From Methanosaeta sp. PtaB.Bin039 (lineage in GTDB: Archaea > Halobacteriota > Methanosarcinia > Methanotrichales > Methanotrichaceae): 40,315 nucleotides of DNA. The position numbers were made by a program, and so were the translations under genes. Location of the stretch: NCBI GenBank assembly GCA_002067795.1, contig MVQI01000065.1, forward strand, positions 1 through 40,315, written 5' to 3'. Of this stretch, positions 16,675 through 25,883 are shown one piece after another (positions within the stretch are counted from its first letter, which is position 1; every line of letters begins with the position of its first letter). The notes under the pieces were generated by a model, which was given only the letters and a program-made list of their open reading frames with translations, made no database searches and was not told where the DNA came from.

Positions 16675-16783
16675 CTCAACTCGTGCCTATTCGAATATGA
16701 TCCATTGCGATGCCCCACCATAGGCATTGAAAGATATCTGTTTTCGCTCAACTTATGCCTATTCGAATATGATCCATTGTGAT
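16675..16783. repeat. Two 37-bp direct repeats upstream of the membrane methyltransferase
   Basis: 16675-16711 and 16747-16783 match at 34 of 37 positions, a period of 72 bp. Each contains TGCCTATTCGAATATGATCC with the palindrome TATTCGAATA at its centre. Position immediately upstream of the minus-strand start at 16662 suggests tandem operator or promoter copies. The gap 16784-16983 holds no gene. Confidence 0.7.
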
Positions 16784-16983
16784 ACCGGTCAATTGCAAAA
16801 AAAGGCCCTGCAAGGCCAGTGCATCGCTGCCGGCCGGCCCTCCTCTTTTCCAAATGACGGCCGAATGCTATCGTACCTTGCCGGTGCTCTGCCGGCCATT
16901 TCCCAATATTTCGGCCGGGCTTTTACTGATATCGGATACATGCATACGCTTTTCTTAGAGATCGGCGGTATCTGCCTGATTTT

Positions 16984-18084
16984 TCAGACCTCCCGCTGGA
17001 ATATCTCCCATCCGCTGTAGTCGCTCTGCTCCACAGGATCTGGCCGGGGACTTGACTTGGGCCACCATCTTGAGGTAGCGGCATAGGAGTTATCATCGAG
17101 AACCTTGATCCAGGCCTCTCCGTCGTTTCCGCAGCACCGACCCGGTGTATCATACAGATAACCGTGGTAGAACATCCCGTCGAATTCCATGATTCCGCTG
17201 TGCTCGAAACCCCCATCGGTTCCGACCAGGCGATATGTCCCATTCTCCATCTTGGTTATGGTGACGACCACGCTTCCATGGCTCCATCTCCCGGCCAGCT
17301 CCCCGCCTGCTCCAGCCAAGGCGCCCACTCGGGTCGCCTCCCATCTCCCGCCCGTGGCATATTCAACGGTGTAGTTCCCATTCTCTATCCGATCCCGCTT
17401 GACAGACCTGGATTGCCATACCGACTGGCCTCCCTGCGGAGCCGTCCATTCCATCGTGAACAAAGTCCCGTCGTACTGCCAGGAGCCCAACCTGTAGGCC
17501 CCGGCATTGGCACCATCCGTCTCGGTCCAGGAGAGCGAGCCGTCCGCGCTTAAGGTAAGGTCGGCCTTCCAGCCGTTGAAGCCTTCCTGATGGCCGGTCA
17601 TCTTCCAGTCCCCAGCAAGCGATTCTCTGGACCGGTGATTTGCCTTTAGCTGCTCCTCCGAGGCGTACGCTCCCTCCAAACATGTCACATAGGCGATGTC
17701 GGGGCTGAGCCGGAACCAGATAAGAGCCTCAGAAGGCGACGGCCCGGAGAGGTGGGCTTCCACCATTTCCGGGTCCGGCTCTGAGAGCTCTGAAGTGGCC
17801 GCATCAAAGACGTAGAACTGGCCGCCTCTGAGTTCCACCGGGCCGTAAGCCGTCCATCTATCAGGCTCACCTATCCGATCGCTTGTCCGCGGGCCGCACC
17901 AGATATCATACCACCCGGGCACCAGCGAGGGACCGGCAGAATAAGGATCGGTTGGGTCCCGGGGTTCGAAGTCCACACCCTGATCTGCACAGGGCGGCAG
18001 CGCCGGAGCGCTGTCATCTTCAGGCATCGCACCCAGAGCCGCACCGATCAGGATCAAAGAGACGAGAATCAGAGTCCATTTCAT
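16984..18084 (-). CDS. Secreted hypothetical protein with lipocalin-like repeats
   Basis: 366 residues with a clear signal peptide (MKWTLILVSLILIGAALGAM). The middle and C-terminal parts show two similar beta-rich modules. One starts SLAGDWKMTGHQEGFNGWKA and continues through a DGSLSWTETDGANAG hairpin; the other starts ELAGRWSHGSVVVTITKMEN. Both pair LAG-x-W with strands, like lipocalin-like or META-like beta-barrel domains. Several Cys (PPCADQG, WCGPR, GRCCGNDG) could form disulfides outside the cell. I cannot assign a ligand. The start is set by the signal peptide. Confidence 0.75.
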   Translation of the reverse strand: MKWTLILVSLILIGAALGAMPEDDSAPALPPCADQGVDFEPRDPTDPYSAGPSLVPGWYDIWCGPRTSDRIGEPDRWTAYGPVELRGGQFYVFDAATSELSEPDPEMVEAHLSGPSPSEALIWFRLSPDIAYVTCLEGAYASEEQLKANHRSRESLAGDWKMTGHQEGFNGWKADLTLSADGSLSWTETDGANAGAYRLGSWQYDGTLFTMEWTAPQGGQSVWQSRSVKRDRIENGNYTVEYATGGRWEATRVGALAGAGGELAGRWSHGSVVVTITKMENGTYRLVGTDGGFEHSGIMEFDGMFYHGYLYDTPGRCCGNDGEAWIKVLDDNSYAATSRWWPKSSPRPDPVEQSDYSGWEIFQREV

Positions 18085-18330
18085 TCTTCCACCGTGAATA
18101 TAGATGATAGATCTGGGATACTTATAATCTTGCTTGGGAATAAAAAAAATAATTGCTGCTGTTAGCAGGTTTATTACGGGTGCGGTTGGTGAGATTATCG
18201 GTCATTTTCCTTCGCATTGAAAGGCAGATCCCATATCCATAAATAAGGCCCATCATATCGATTCCCGTCACAAGTGTCTCCGCATAACCGGCCGATACCT
18301 GGCCTTCGGTGGCAAAGTCCTCGCGAAAAA

Positions 18331-18360
18331 ATAGGCCTATAACCAGCCCGATGCGGGCTA
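18331..18360 (-). terminator. Hairpin plus T-tract after the Cys-rich secreted gene
   Basis: Minus strand: the TAG stop runs into CCCGCATCGGGC, a 5-bp-stem hairpin, followed by a short spacer and T6. Consistent with transcription termination after the upstream gene. Confidence 0.4.
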
Positions 18361-19026
18361 GCCGAGGAAGCTCTCCGCCGATTGCGACCAGCTGCTCGTG
18401 GGCTGGCATATGGTGCACACCGGCTTGAAGCAGTACTTTGGCTCTTTAGCCTGGGAATGCCCGCAAATCTCATCTGAACACTTCTTGCAGTCACGTCCCT
18501 CGCTTATGTTGAACTTCTCCTTTGCCTCCTGCTGCAAAAGGCACTCGCAACCATCTGGGCAATCCATCTTGCAGATCAGGAAATCGTTGCTGGAAAGCTT
18601 CTGATTCCCAGTTGAAGACGGCACTGAAATCCAGCTCTGGTTGACCACAATGCCTCCAATGCTGCTGGAGCCGCAGACCGCGGGATGAGGCAGTAATATA
18701 TTGAAGAAATCGCATGAACCGTTTGCAGTCAACTTGAACTCGCCATTGCTATCTGTCTGAACCCTCTTTAAAAATGTGCCCAAGACGCCGGCACTCTTTG
18801 AGCACCATAACTCCACATCGGTTCCGTTGATCGGCTGGCTGATGTTCTCCTCCATCGCCACCTGCAAGACGCGCCCTGAAAATACCGAACTGTTTTGGTC
18901 CAATCCCGCGTCCGAGGGCGGTCCATCAGACTGGCCGACGGATTCAACGGATAACGATATCGTAAGAAGCAAGATCAGAAATACACCTGGAAGCGCTGAT
19001 CCGACCATCTCAAACCATCTTGTCAT
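18358..19026 (-). CDS. Secreted Cys-rich hypothetical protein
   Basis: 222 residues. A hydrophobic N-terminal segment (SALPGVFLILLLTISLSVES) acts as signal or anchor. Residues about 50-140 resemble a carboxypeptidase-regulatory/SpaA-like beta-sandwich (FSGRVLQVAMEEN, VQTDSNGEFKLTANGSC). The last 80 residues are Cys-rich: CKMDCPDGCECLLQQEAKEK, CKKCSDEICG and CFKPVCTICQP, about ten cysteines in short spacing. That suggests a disulfide-stabilised or metal-binding extracellular tail. Family unknown. Neighbouring secreted proteins suggest a cell-surface cluster. A 98-aa overlapping frame at 18122-18418 is probably spurious. Confidence 0.7.
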   Translation of the reverse strand: MTRWFEMVGSALPGVFLILLLTISLSVESVGQSDGPPSDAGLDQNSSVFSGRVLQVAMEENISQPINGTDVELWCSKSAGVLGTFLKRVQTDSNGEFKLTANGSCDFFNILLPHPAVCGSSSIGGIVVNQSWISVPSSTGNQKLSSNDFLICKMDCPDGCECLLQQEAKEKFNISEGRDCKKCSDEICGHSQAKEPKYCFKPVCTICQPTSSWSQSAESFLG

Positions 19027-19362
19027 CTAGATCGCCTGGCTCAAATGTCGAACTTTTTGTTGTCACATGGACAATTCTATTTATATTTGTCGATCTTTTG
19101 ACAAATATTTGGAAAGCATTGGCGTTTCATTGCACGCATCCAGATTAAATGTCCAGGCAACGGTCCCACAATATGCGCCGCGCCAGGCTTTTCTTTTGGT
19201 CTGTGAGGCATGGTTGAATAGGCGCCGCTTAAGATCTGCGACCTTCTGCCTGATCAGATCTGCAGTGAGAGAAGGCAGTCCCAAACCAGATAATGCTCGG
19301 CCAGGTCGATCGGCGAACCCGTGGTCAACCAGACCGGTGTCAACCAGGTCCGAAGTCAGTTA

Positions 19363-19563
19363 TCATCTCTTCGCAGCCCTGGCCGCAATGCCCAGGACCA
19401 CCATGGAAGCTATCCAGATCGGGACGGCAAAGAGCAGCCTGACCGATACCATGACAAATTCGCCGTCGTCCGGTGAAACCGAGTTCCATATGGATGATCC
19501 CACATACATGCCCAGGAGGCCGCCCATTATCAGAAGAAATCCGATGGGTCTTGATATATCCAT
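19363..19563 (-). CDS. Small membrane protein, 66 aa
   Basis: ATG 19563 has GGGTGA 6 nt upstream. The product has two membrane helices (PIGFLLIMGGLLGMYVGSSI and VRLLFAVPIWIASMVVLGIA) joined by the short loop SPDDGEF, with a basic C-terminal tail. It fits a two-helix hairpin protein. Family unknown. The frame in the opposite direction (19067-19642) lacks such structure and I regard it as antisense noise. Confidence 0.7.
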   Translation of the reverse strand: MDISRPIGFLLIMGGLLGMYVGSSIWNSVSPDDGEFVMVSVRLLFAVPIWIASMVVLGIAARAAKR

Positions 19564-19760
19564 TCGGCGTCACCCAGCATGGAAGTTGCGATCGTTTTGT
19601 TATATATATAGCGCTTCAATTGCGGATAACGATGTTCATTGAAATGATCGATCCTGCCCATGGAATTAGAGCGTCTATGCATGCGGCTGCTTTTCTGTGC
19701 CCGACGAAAAGATATTAAGAACGTCTGGGCAAAGGCCACCTTGCAACGGAGTTTTCCTCC

Positions 19761-21491
19761 TTGAAGATAATCCTAATGGGCAACCCAAATGTGGGCAAGA
19801 GCGTCATATTCTCAAGGCTGACCGGCACCGAGGTAATCTCAGCCAACTACCCCGGGACCAGCGTGGGCTATACCGAAGGGCGGGTCACGATCGGCGGCAC
19901 AGCCGCCTCCCTCGTGGACGTGCCTGGGATGTACTCTTTGGACCCATCATCTCCGATCGAGGAGATAGCCCGCCAGATCTTCGACCAGGGGGCGGATGTG
20001 GTGGTAAACGTGGTGGATGCCACCAACCTCGAACGCAACCTCCACCTGACACTGCAGATCCTGGAGGTTGGCATTCCTACCGTGGTGGCGCTCAACCTGT
20101 GGGATGTGGCGGTCAAGAGAGGAATAACCATTGACGCATCTGCCCTCGCAGGAGAGCTGGGCGTGCCAGTGGTGCCTACGGTGGCAGTGAGCGGCCAGGG
20201 CATACGGGACCTGGTCCGAACGGTGGAGGAGACGGCCAGCCAGCCGTCGAATGAGATCTACGGACCCGTATATCCAACGGATTTTGCAGAGTCGACAGAA
20301 CAGCGCTGGGTGCGGGTCGGAGAGATCGTATCCAGGGTGCAGCGTGTGGAACACCGTCACCCGTCCCTTCTTGAGCGTCTGGAAGACATAACAATCCGGC
20401 CCTGGACCGGAATCCCGGTGGCCATATTGGTCCTCTACGTCTGCTTCAGCCTGATCATAGACCTGGGAGAGCTGATCATGGCCAGGGTAACCGACCCGCT
20501 CTTCGATGCCTACTCCAGGTGGGTGTACGCCCTGGTTGCAAGCCATGCCACCGGCCTTCTGCGCGACCTGCTCGTTGGCAGCTCGCCGGAACTGCTCCAG
20601 TCATTCGGCATCCTAACCACCGGCCTATACATACCGCTTGGTGTTGTTCTCCCCTTCCTGATTCCCTTCTATCTGGTGCTGGGCTTCCTGGAGGACCTGG
20701 GCTATCTGCCCCGCATCAGCGTGCTCCTCGACGCAATGATGCACCGTATAGGCCTGCATGGTGCTGCCATCCTTCCCTGCGTTCTTGGCATGGGGTGCAG
20801 CGTGCCTGCCGTGCTTGCAGTCCGGGTCCTAGAGTCTCCCAAGCAACGATATCTGGCTGCAACCCTGATGACCATGACCATTCCCTGTGCCTCACAAACC
20901 GCCATGATCTTCGGCATGCTGGGCCAGTACGGACTGAAGTACATAGCCATGGTCTATGCAACGCTGATCATGGTATTCATTGTCACCGGCCTTCTGCTTC
21001 ACCGGCTGATCAAAGAGGAGTCCCCGGAGATATTCCTGGAGATACCGCCTTACAGGATGCCCGACCCACACGCCCTTCTCAGAAAGACCCATGTCCGGCT
21101 GAAGTCTTTTCTTGCAGAGGCTGTCCCTTACATCGGAGTGGGCATGCTGATAATGAACATATTCCAGATCTCAGGATTTCTGCACCTGGCAGGAGAGTCT
21201 CTGCGACCGGTGGTTTCTGTAATGCTCGGGCTTCCCAGCGATGCGGCCGGAGCCCTGATAATAGGATTTCTGAGAAAGGATGTGGGGATCGGCATGTTTG
21301 CGCCCATGGATATGTCTCCTGAGCAGCTGGTGATCGCTTCCGTGGTGTTGGCAATGTATTTTCCATGCGTGGCAACTTTCATGGTGCTGATAAAGGAGCT
21401 GGGGATATCAGGCACTGCCAAATCTGTCGGATTGCGCCTGGCTGCCTCGCTCGTGGTCGGATCAGTGCTCAGCTATGTGCTTATCCCCTGA
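19761..21491 (+). CDS. feoB: Ferrous iron transport protein B (FeoB), short form
   Basis: 576 residues from a TTG start. The G domain has G1 GNPNVGKS at 7-14, G3 DVPGMYSL at 53-60 and G4 NLWD at 112-115 (NxxD, with Trp in place of the usual Met). A roughly ten-helix membrane region follows after 220. It includes PLGVVLPFLIPFYLVLGFLE, LEDLGYLPRISVLLDAMMHR, CVLGMGCSVPAV with the conserved Cys, and LRKDVGIGMF. These match FeoB's two Gate repeats. FeoB imports Fe(II). It is shorter than bacterial FeoB of about 770 residues, which is common in archaea. No feoA is adjacent. The start lies after CGGAG about 11 nt away, weak. Confidence 0.95.
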   Translation: MKIILMGNPNVGKSVIFSRLTGTEVISANYPGTSVGYTEGRVTIGGTAASLVDVPGMYSLDPSSPIEEIARQIFDQGADVVVNVVDATNLERNLHLTLQILEVGIPTVVALNLWDVAVKRGITIDASALAGELGVPVVPTVAVSGQGIRDLVRTVEETASQPSNEIYGPVYPTDFAESTEQRWVRVGEIVSRVQRVEHRHPSLLERLEDITIRPWTGIPVAILVLYVCFSLIIDLGELIMARVTDPLFDAYSRWVYALVASHATGLLRDLLVGSSPELLQSFGILTTGLYIPLGVVLPFLIPFYLVLGFLEDLGYLPRISVLLDAMMHRIGLHGAAILPCVLGMGCSVPAVLAVRVLESPKQRYLAATLMTMTIPCASQTAMIFGMLGQYGLKYIAMVYATLIMVFIVTGLLLHRLIKEESPEIFLEIPPYRMPDPHALLRKTHVRLKSFLAEAVPYIGVGMLIMNIFQISGFLHLAGESLRPVVSVMLGLPSDAAGALIIGFLRKDVGIGMFAPMDMSPEQLVIASVVLAMYFPCVATFMVLIKELGISGTAKSVGLRLAASLVVGSVLSYVLIP

Positions 21492-21508
21492 ACATTGACG
21501 AACCGAGG

Positions 21509-22198
21509 TCACTGCCTCAGCCTGTCCAGCGGTATGGATCGGTCGTGCACAGCCGTGGCCACAAGCGCGCCGGCAAATCCCATGTCCTCCAGAGCCGACA
21601 GATCCGAGGCTGACCGAACGCCGCCACCCAGCAGCAGCTCATGCCGGCTTATGTTTGCCGCACTCTGCAGGAAATCCCTGTCCAGACCGCAGCATGTGCC
21701 CACCCTATCCAGCTCGAGGATTATGATCTCCCTAAACGCAGACCGGTTGAGCATTCTGAGGGCTTCGAATGGATCTTTTGGGATCGTCTGGTCTCTGGAC
21801 AGAACCTGTCTGTCGAGAAGGTCCAGGCTCACGACCACATCGCGATCCGATGATGCTTCTTCCATAAGCGAGAGAGTCGCAGACTCAGTGCCCAGGACCG
21901 GCACCGCCGGAGGCTTGAGAAGATCGAGGTCGGTCCTATTTGTCATTCCGATATCTGCAATAGTCCTGACCCTAAGTGATATCTCACTTACGATCTGCAG
22001 GTTACCACCCTGTCCAGTCAGCCGGTTCAGATCTGCAAGATAGACCTCTTTTGGGGACGCCTCCTTCAGCAGATCGATTGGATCTGACGTGGTCACGATG
22101 CGGCTGTGCTCATGGACCGGACGGTATCTGTTCCTCTGCCCCCTCACTGCATGCACTACCTCACCGTTAAATAGATCCATGACAAAGACGCAACGCAT
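21509..22198 (-). CDS. HisA-like TIM-barrel protein
   Basis: The frame opens further upstream, but I choose ATG 22198 (MRCVFVMDLFNGEVVHAVRG), giving 229 residues; ATG 22207 is the alternative. The N-terminal phosphosugar-binding pattern (VMDLFNGEVVHAVRGQR) and the GGGVRSASDL phosphate loop near the end match HisA/HisF-family (ProFAR isomerase-like) barrels. ADIGMTNRTDL and VVSLDLLDRQVLSRDQ fit barrel strands. It is the archaeal HisA-related group often found with methanogen cofactor genes, and here its start is 25 bp from the divergent mfnB. Reaction unknown. A true histidine-pathway HisA is less likely. Confidence 0.8.
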   Translation of the reverse strand: MRCVFVMDLFNGEVVHAVRGQRNRYRPVHEHSRIVTTSDPIDLLKEASPKEVYLADLNRLTGQGGNLQIVSEISLRVRTIADIGMTNRTDLDLLKPPAVPVLGTESATLSLMEEASSDRDVVVSLDLLDRQVLSRDQTIPKDPFEALRMLNRSAFREIIILELDRVGTCCGLDRDFLQSAANISRHELLLGGGVRSASDLSALEDMGFAGALVATAVHDRSIPLDRLRQ

Positions 22199-22223
22199 CG
22201 CGTTCATCTTGGGTATGGTTGAT

Positions 22224-22925
22224 ATGAGGTTGTTGGTCAGTCCTATGAGCCTTGAGGAGGCATGGGCCGCCCTGCAGGGCGGAGCAGATATCCTGGACGT
22301 GAAAAATCCCAGGGAAGGGTCGCTTGGGGCGAACTTCCCCTGGGCCATAAGAGAGGTAGCAGCAATGGCAGCTGGCCGGGTGCCTGTGAGCGCCACCATC
22401 GGCGACCTGCCGTTCAAGCCAGGGACTGCCAGCCTGGCGGCTCTTGGAGCAGCGATCTCCGGAGCAGACTATGTGAAGGCCGGGCTTTTAGGGGTGAGGA
22501 CGGCGGATGAGGCAGAGGAGATGATGGCTGCAATAGTCCGGGCAGTCAGGGAGGTGGACGGCCGAAAGAAGGTTGTGGCGTGTGCCTACTCCGATTTTCA
22601 GCGAGCTGGATCGCTTGATCCCATGCAACTGGCTGGACCGGCAAAGAGAGCGGGGTCTGACCTGATAATGGTCGACACCGCAGTAAAGGACGGCCGCTCC
22701 ACCTTCGAGTTCATGACTGAGGATGATCTGAGCGGCTTTGTGAAGGCAGGCCATAAGGGCGGGATGGAGGTTGCCCTGGCCGGAACCATCGGATTTGAAC
22801 ACATCGGGATGCTGAAGGACATAGCCCCCGACATCATCGGCGTGCGAGGTGTGGTCTGCGGAGGCGACCGCCAGACTTGCATTAAGGCCGAGCTTGTCCG
22901 GGAACTCAAGGATAGGCTGATCTGA
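22224..22925 (+). CDS. mfnB: (5-formylfuran-3-yl)methyl phosphate synthase
   Basis: 233 residues from ATG 22224 (MRLLVSPMSLEEAWAALQGG); ATG 22215 is possible, but the family's N-terminus matches the later one. MfnB condenses two triose phosphates to the furan precursor of methanofuran, the C1 carrier of methanogenesis. The conserved GGADILDVKNPREGSLGANF carries the active-site Lys, followed by VPVSATIGDLPFKPGT and GADYVKAGLLG. DLIMVDTAVKDGRS contains the second Lys. Length matches the Methanocaldococcus jannaschii enzyme of about 235. Divergent HisA-like neighbour, no operon seen. Good evidence that the host is a methanogen or relative. Confidence 0.95.
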   Translation: MRLLVSPMSLEEAWAALQGGADILDVKNPREGSLGANFPWAIREVAAMAAGRVPVSATIGDLPFKPGTASLAALGAAISGADYVKAGLLGVRTADEAEEMMAAIVRAVREVDGRKKVVACAYSDFQRAGSLDPMQLAGPAKRAGSDLIMVDTAVKDGRSTFEFMTEDDLSGFVKAGHKGGMEVALAGTIGFEHIGMLKDIAPDIIGVRGVVCGGDRQTCIKAELVRELKDRLI

Positions 22926-23085
22926 AAAGGCCCAACTGCGATGGGCATATCCGGGCCGCCTTGGCCGAGACCTCTTAAGGCGGCCTGAATTTGGGAGGAA
23001 GTATGTCCAGGCAAGATGGATTTCATCTGATGCCTGGATATACGAACACCAGACCCTGATCGGATCTCCGAGGTTCGCTCTTTTT

Positions 23086-24657
23086 TTAGAGCTGGATCGT
23101 CCGGGCTTTGACCACGCCAGATACCGAGCATATCTTTTTCATGGTCTCTTCGGATGCGGGCTGGTCCACATTCAGGACCATGAGCTGAGGCTGGCCTGCC
23201 TCTATCCGGCCTACATGCATGCCACCGATATTGATCCTGTCCTCGCCCAGAACCATGCAGACAGGGCCTATGATATTTGGCCGATCCTCGTGAACTGCCA
23301 GCACCAGATTGCCCTCTGTAGGTACATAGACCTTGAACTGGTTTATCTGGACGATTCGAGTATCCCTGGACCCATATACCGTGCCGTGTACCGATATGCT
23401 CTCTTTGGCGGTCTTGAGGGTCATTATTATCATGTTGCTGTAGCCGTTGGCGCTCTCGGTCTTTGACTCCACGAGCTTGATCCCACGCTCTCGAAGCAGG
23501 CTGCTTGCATTTACGAAGTTGACCGAACCGCCGATCGACTCCAGCAGGCCTTTGATCGCAGAGACGGTGACTATCCTGGTGTCCCTCTGCGCCACCGAGC
23601 CGCCATACACGATCTCCAGCATCTCGAAACGGGAATCTCCCAGCTGTCCTACTAGGCGGCCCATCTTCTCGGCGAGGTCCATGTAAGGCCCCATAAGGGC
23701 CAGGGTCTCTGGAGATACGGCTATCATGTTCAGCGCAGTGGTCGGAAGCTCCCCCTTGCTTATGGCGATGATCTGATCTGCCACGGCCAGAGCCACGTTG
23801 ATCTGGGCCTCTGCGGTTGAGGCACCCAGATGTGGGGTGGTGATTATGCGATCCTGATCCAGTAGCGGATTTCCGGTTGGCGGCTCTTTTGTATAGACAT
23901 CTATAGCTCCGCCGGCAATCCGGCCTTCGGCCACTGCCTTGGCCATGGTTGCCTCGTTTATGATTCCCCCCCGTGCGCAGTTGATCAGCCGCACCGTGGG
24001 CTTCATCATGGCTATCTGGGGCTCATCTATCATGTTGCGGGTCTCAGGAGTCAGCGGGGTGTGAACTGTTATAAAATCGCTCTCCCGGTAGATCTCCTCA
24101 AGCGTGGAAAGCCTTATGCCCAATTCCTGGGCTTTGGCCTCGGTGATGAATGGATCGTAGGCCAATATCCTCATGCCGAACGATAGCATCCTCTTGGCAA
24201 CCTCGACTCCGATGCGGCCCAGCCCCACAATTCCAAGGGTCTTGTGAAATACCTCGACTCCGTTGTACTTCCTCCGGTTCCATTCTCCCTTCTTCAGGGC
24301 AGAGTTGGCCTGAGGAATGTTTCTTGAAGCGGCCAAGAGCATAGCGATCGTGTGCTCGGCTGCCGATATGGTATTTCCGCCAGGGGCATTGAGCACTATG
24401 ATGCCCTTTCTTGTCGCGGCATCCACGTCAACGTTATCCACGCCGACCCCAGCACGGCCGATGACCTTGAGCCGGTCAGCTGCATTTATTATCTCGGCTG
24501 TTACCTTGGTACCGCTCCTGATCACCAGGGCGTCATAATCCTTTATCTTTTCCTTTAGCTCTTCTGGGGAGAGGTTGGTTATCACGTCAACCTCTCCTGC
24601 CGCCTCCAGCCGCCGTACACCCTCCTCCGCCAGTGAATCGCTGACCAGTATTCTCAC
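23086..24657 (-). CDS. serA: D-3-phosphoglycerate dehydrogenase
   Basis: 523 residues, first committed step of serine synthesis (3-phosphoglycerate to 3-phosphohydroxypyruvate, NAD-linked). GLGRIG is at 145-150. The catalytic set is R229 (CARGG), E258 (TKEPP) and H276 (TTPHLGAS). An allosteric substrate-binding domain follows from about 320 (ETLALMGPYMDLAEKMGRLV), and the last about 70 residues (GNLVLAVHEDRPNIIGPVCM to the end) are an ACT domain. This is the long bacterial/archaeal form. Downstream is T-rich DNA (GCTC-T7-AGAGC near 23079). Start ATG 24657. Confidence 0.97.
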   Translation of the reverse strand: MRILVSDSLAEEGVRRLEAAGEVDVITNLSPEELKEKIKDYDALVIRSGTKVTAEIINAADRLKVIGRAGVGVDNVDVDAATRKGIIVLNAPGGNTISAAEHTIAMLLAASRNIPQANSALKKGEWNRRKYNGVEVFHKTLGIVGLGRIGVEVAKRMLSFGMRILAYDPFITEAKAQELGIRLSTLEEIYRESDFITVHTPLTPETRNMIDEPQIAMMKPTVRLINCARGGIINEATMAKAVAEGRIAGGAIDVYTKEPPTGNPLLDQDRIITTPHLGASTAEAQINVALAVADQIIAISKGELPTTALNMIAVSPETLALMGPYMDLAEKMGRLVGQLGDSRFEMLEIVYGGSVAQRDTRIVTVSAIKGLLESIGGSVNFVNASSLLRERGIKLVESKTESANGYSNMIIMTLKTAKESISVHGTVYGSRDTRIVQINQFKVYVPTEGNLVLAVHEDRPNIIGPVCMVLGEDRINIGGMHVGRIEAGQPQLMVLNVDQPASEETMKKICSVSGVVKARTIQL

Positions 24658-24764
24658 AGCATCTTCCTCCAGCGCTGCTCAAAGATGTACAAGGATTTTA
24701 CCTTTGCCGTTGGCCTGTGCTGAGGTCAGGATTTATAGATGAAAGCTGTCATCTAGGATCTGTT

Positions 24765-25124
24765 ATGGCAAGAAGACTAAAGGATCTGGATATGAAGGAC
24801 TTCAAAGCCCTGCCCCCACTGACCCACGACCATACCTATATGGGCTGGGAGATGATCCTGCTCCACCTATACAACGGAAGGAATATGCACTGGTATATGG
24901 CTGAGTTCGATCCCATGGGCCAGAGGTTCTTCGGTTATTTCGAGGGAGGAGGAGAAGGGATCAACTCAGGCTTGTACTCCTTGGATTTCTTTCGTTCCTA
25001 TGATAAGAAGGGCGGCAAATGGGAGGTCATGGTGGACGATGACTGGAAGCAGATCCGGGCTCAGGAGATACCTATCCTGAAGAATTATATCAAGATGATG
25101 ATATGCCCTCAGGAGAACTTCTGA
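24765..25124 (+). CDS. DUF2958-like protein, 119 aa
   Basis: Start chosen at ATG 24765, since a TATA-like ATTTATAG at 24731-24738 lies about 30 bp upstream and no Shine-Dalgarno is seen, suggesting a leaderless or near-leaderless transcript. The core NMHWYMAEFDPMGQRFFGYF and NSGLYSLDFFRSYD matches DUF2958 (W-Y-x-x-EFD ... FFGY ... LGYFSL). Function of that family is not established. Soluble, no signal peptide. The gap 25125-25454 behind it has hairpin-rich GC sequence but no convincing gene. Confidence 0.7.
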   Translation: MARRLKDLDMKDFKALPPLTHDHTYMGWEMILLHLYNGRNMHWYMAEFDPMGQRFFGYFEGGGEGINSGLYSLDFFRSYDKKGGKWEVMVDDDWKQIRAQEIPILKNYIKMMICPQENF

Positions 25125-25388
25125 TCGATTGCAGATATATGAGGCATGGGTCCGGGAAGATGTTATCGTCGGGATGTGGCGCACCTTCAAATGAGACCTG
25201 CAAAAGAGAAGCCAATGAGCATCGAGTGCAGGGATAGAGGTGGATCGAGGATATCAGCAGGTGCAATTCCCTCGCCGGATACCTCAGAGACGCCGACTCG
25301 GGTCCGCACAATTCGCAGTCTGCGATCTTCAGGCGAATCGTTTGAGGCTCCGTTTGATGTTCCTTTTCCACTGCCCCTGGGGAAATGG

Positions 25389-25405
25389 GGCCCCGTGATG
25401 GGGCC
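25389..25405. terminator. GC hairpin downstream of the FKBP gene
   Basis: GGCCCC (25389-25394), loop GTGAT, GGGGCC (25400-25405): a perfect 6-bp stem about 50 nt past the FKBP stop on its strand. A terminator-like role is inferred; there is no strong T-run. Confidence 0.35.
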
Positions 25406-25454
25406 AACCCGGAATTCCCGTGCCAAAATGGCCCCCCGAATAAATCCGGGTTTT

Positions 25455-25883
25455 TCAGATTATATCCAATAGATGTATATCGAATATCAGTTCGACTCCA
25501 GCCAGTGGATGGTTGGCGTTGACCACGACGGTCTGATCGAAGACGTCCAGCACCTCCACCGGCACAACACGCCCGTCCTCCTCGCATATCTCCAGCCTCT
25601 GGCCGATCTCTGGCTCGAAGCCCTCCGGAAACTTGCTCCTATCCAGCTCCAGCTCCAGATCCTGCCGGTAGGCTCCATAAGCTCTCTCTGGCGGCACACG
25701 CACCGTCTTCGATTGGCCTGGTGTCATCCCCACCACCGCATCTTCAAATCCCTGAACGAGCTTGCCCTCACCAATCCTGAAGACCAGAGGCTCTGAATCC
25801 TCCGAAGAGTCCAGCACCGTTCCACGATCCAGCTTGGTGGTGTAATGAACCCTGACCGTATCGCCTGCCTTAGCTTCTGCCAT
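25455..25883 (-). CDS. FKBP-type peptidyl-prolyl isomerase (SlyD-like)
   Basis: 142 residues, the small archaeal FKBP type. The FKBP core is VRVHYTTKLDRGTVLDSSED and then GEGKLVQGFEDAVVGMTPGQ, the latter carrying the conserved Q-G-x-E pocket residues. An insert-in-flap domain (YGAYRQDLELELDRSKFPEG) follows, and the last strand is VELIFDIHLLDI. It isomerises X-Pro bonds and acts as a chaperone in the cytosol. There is no His-rich SlyD tail. Start ATG 25883, with GAGATAGGTGATGAT-type ribosome sequence just upstream. Confidence 0.93.
   Translation of the reverse strand: MAEAKAGDTVRVHYTTKLDRGTVLDSSEDSEPLVFRIGEGKLVQGFEDAVVGMTPGQSKTVRVPPERAYGAYRQDLELELDRSKFPEGFEPEIGQRLEICEEDGRVVPVEVLDVFDQTVVVNANHPLAGVELIFDIHLLDII

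Noticed and set aside
18122-18418. 98-aa frame overlapping the Cys-rich gene
   Set aside because: Overlaps a better gene and runs through its terminator-like hairpin.
19067-19642. 191-aa plus-strand frame
   Set aside because: Antisense to a small membrane protein with a good ribosome site; no domain-like features.
25090-25587. Long frames on both strands
   Set aside because: Overlap the DUF2958 and FKBP genes and have the biased composition of shadow frames.
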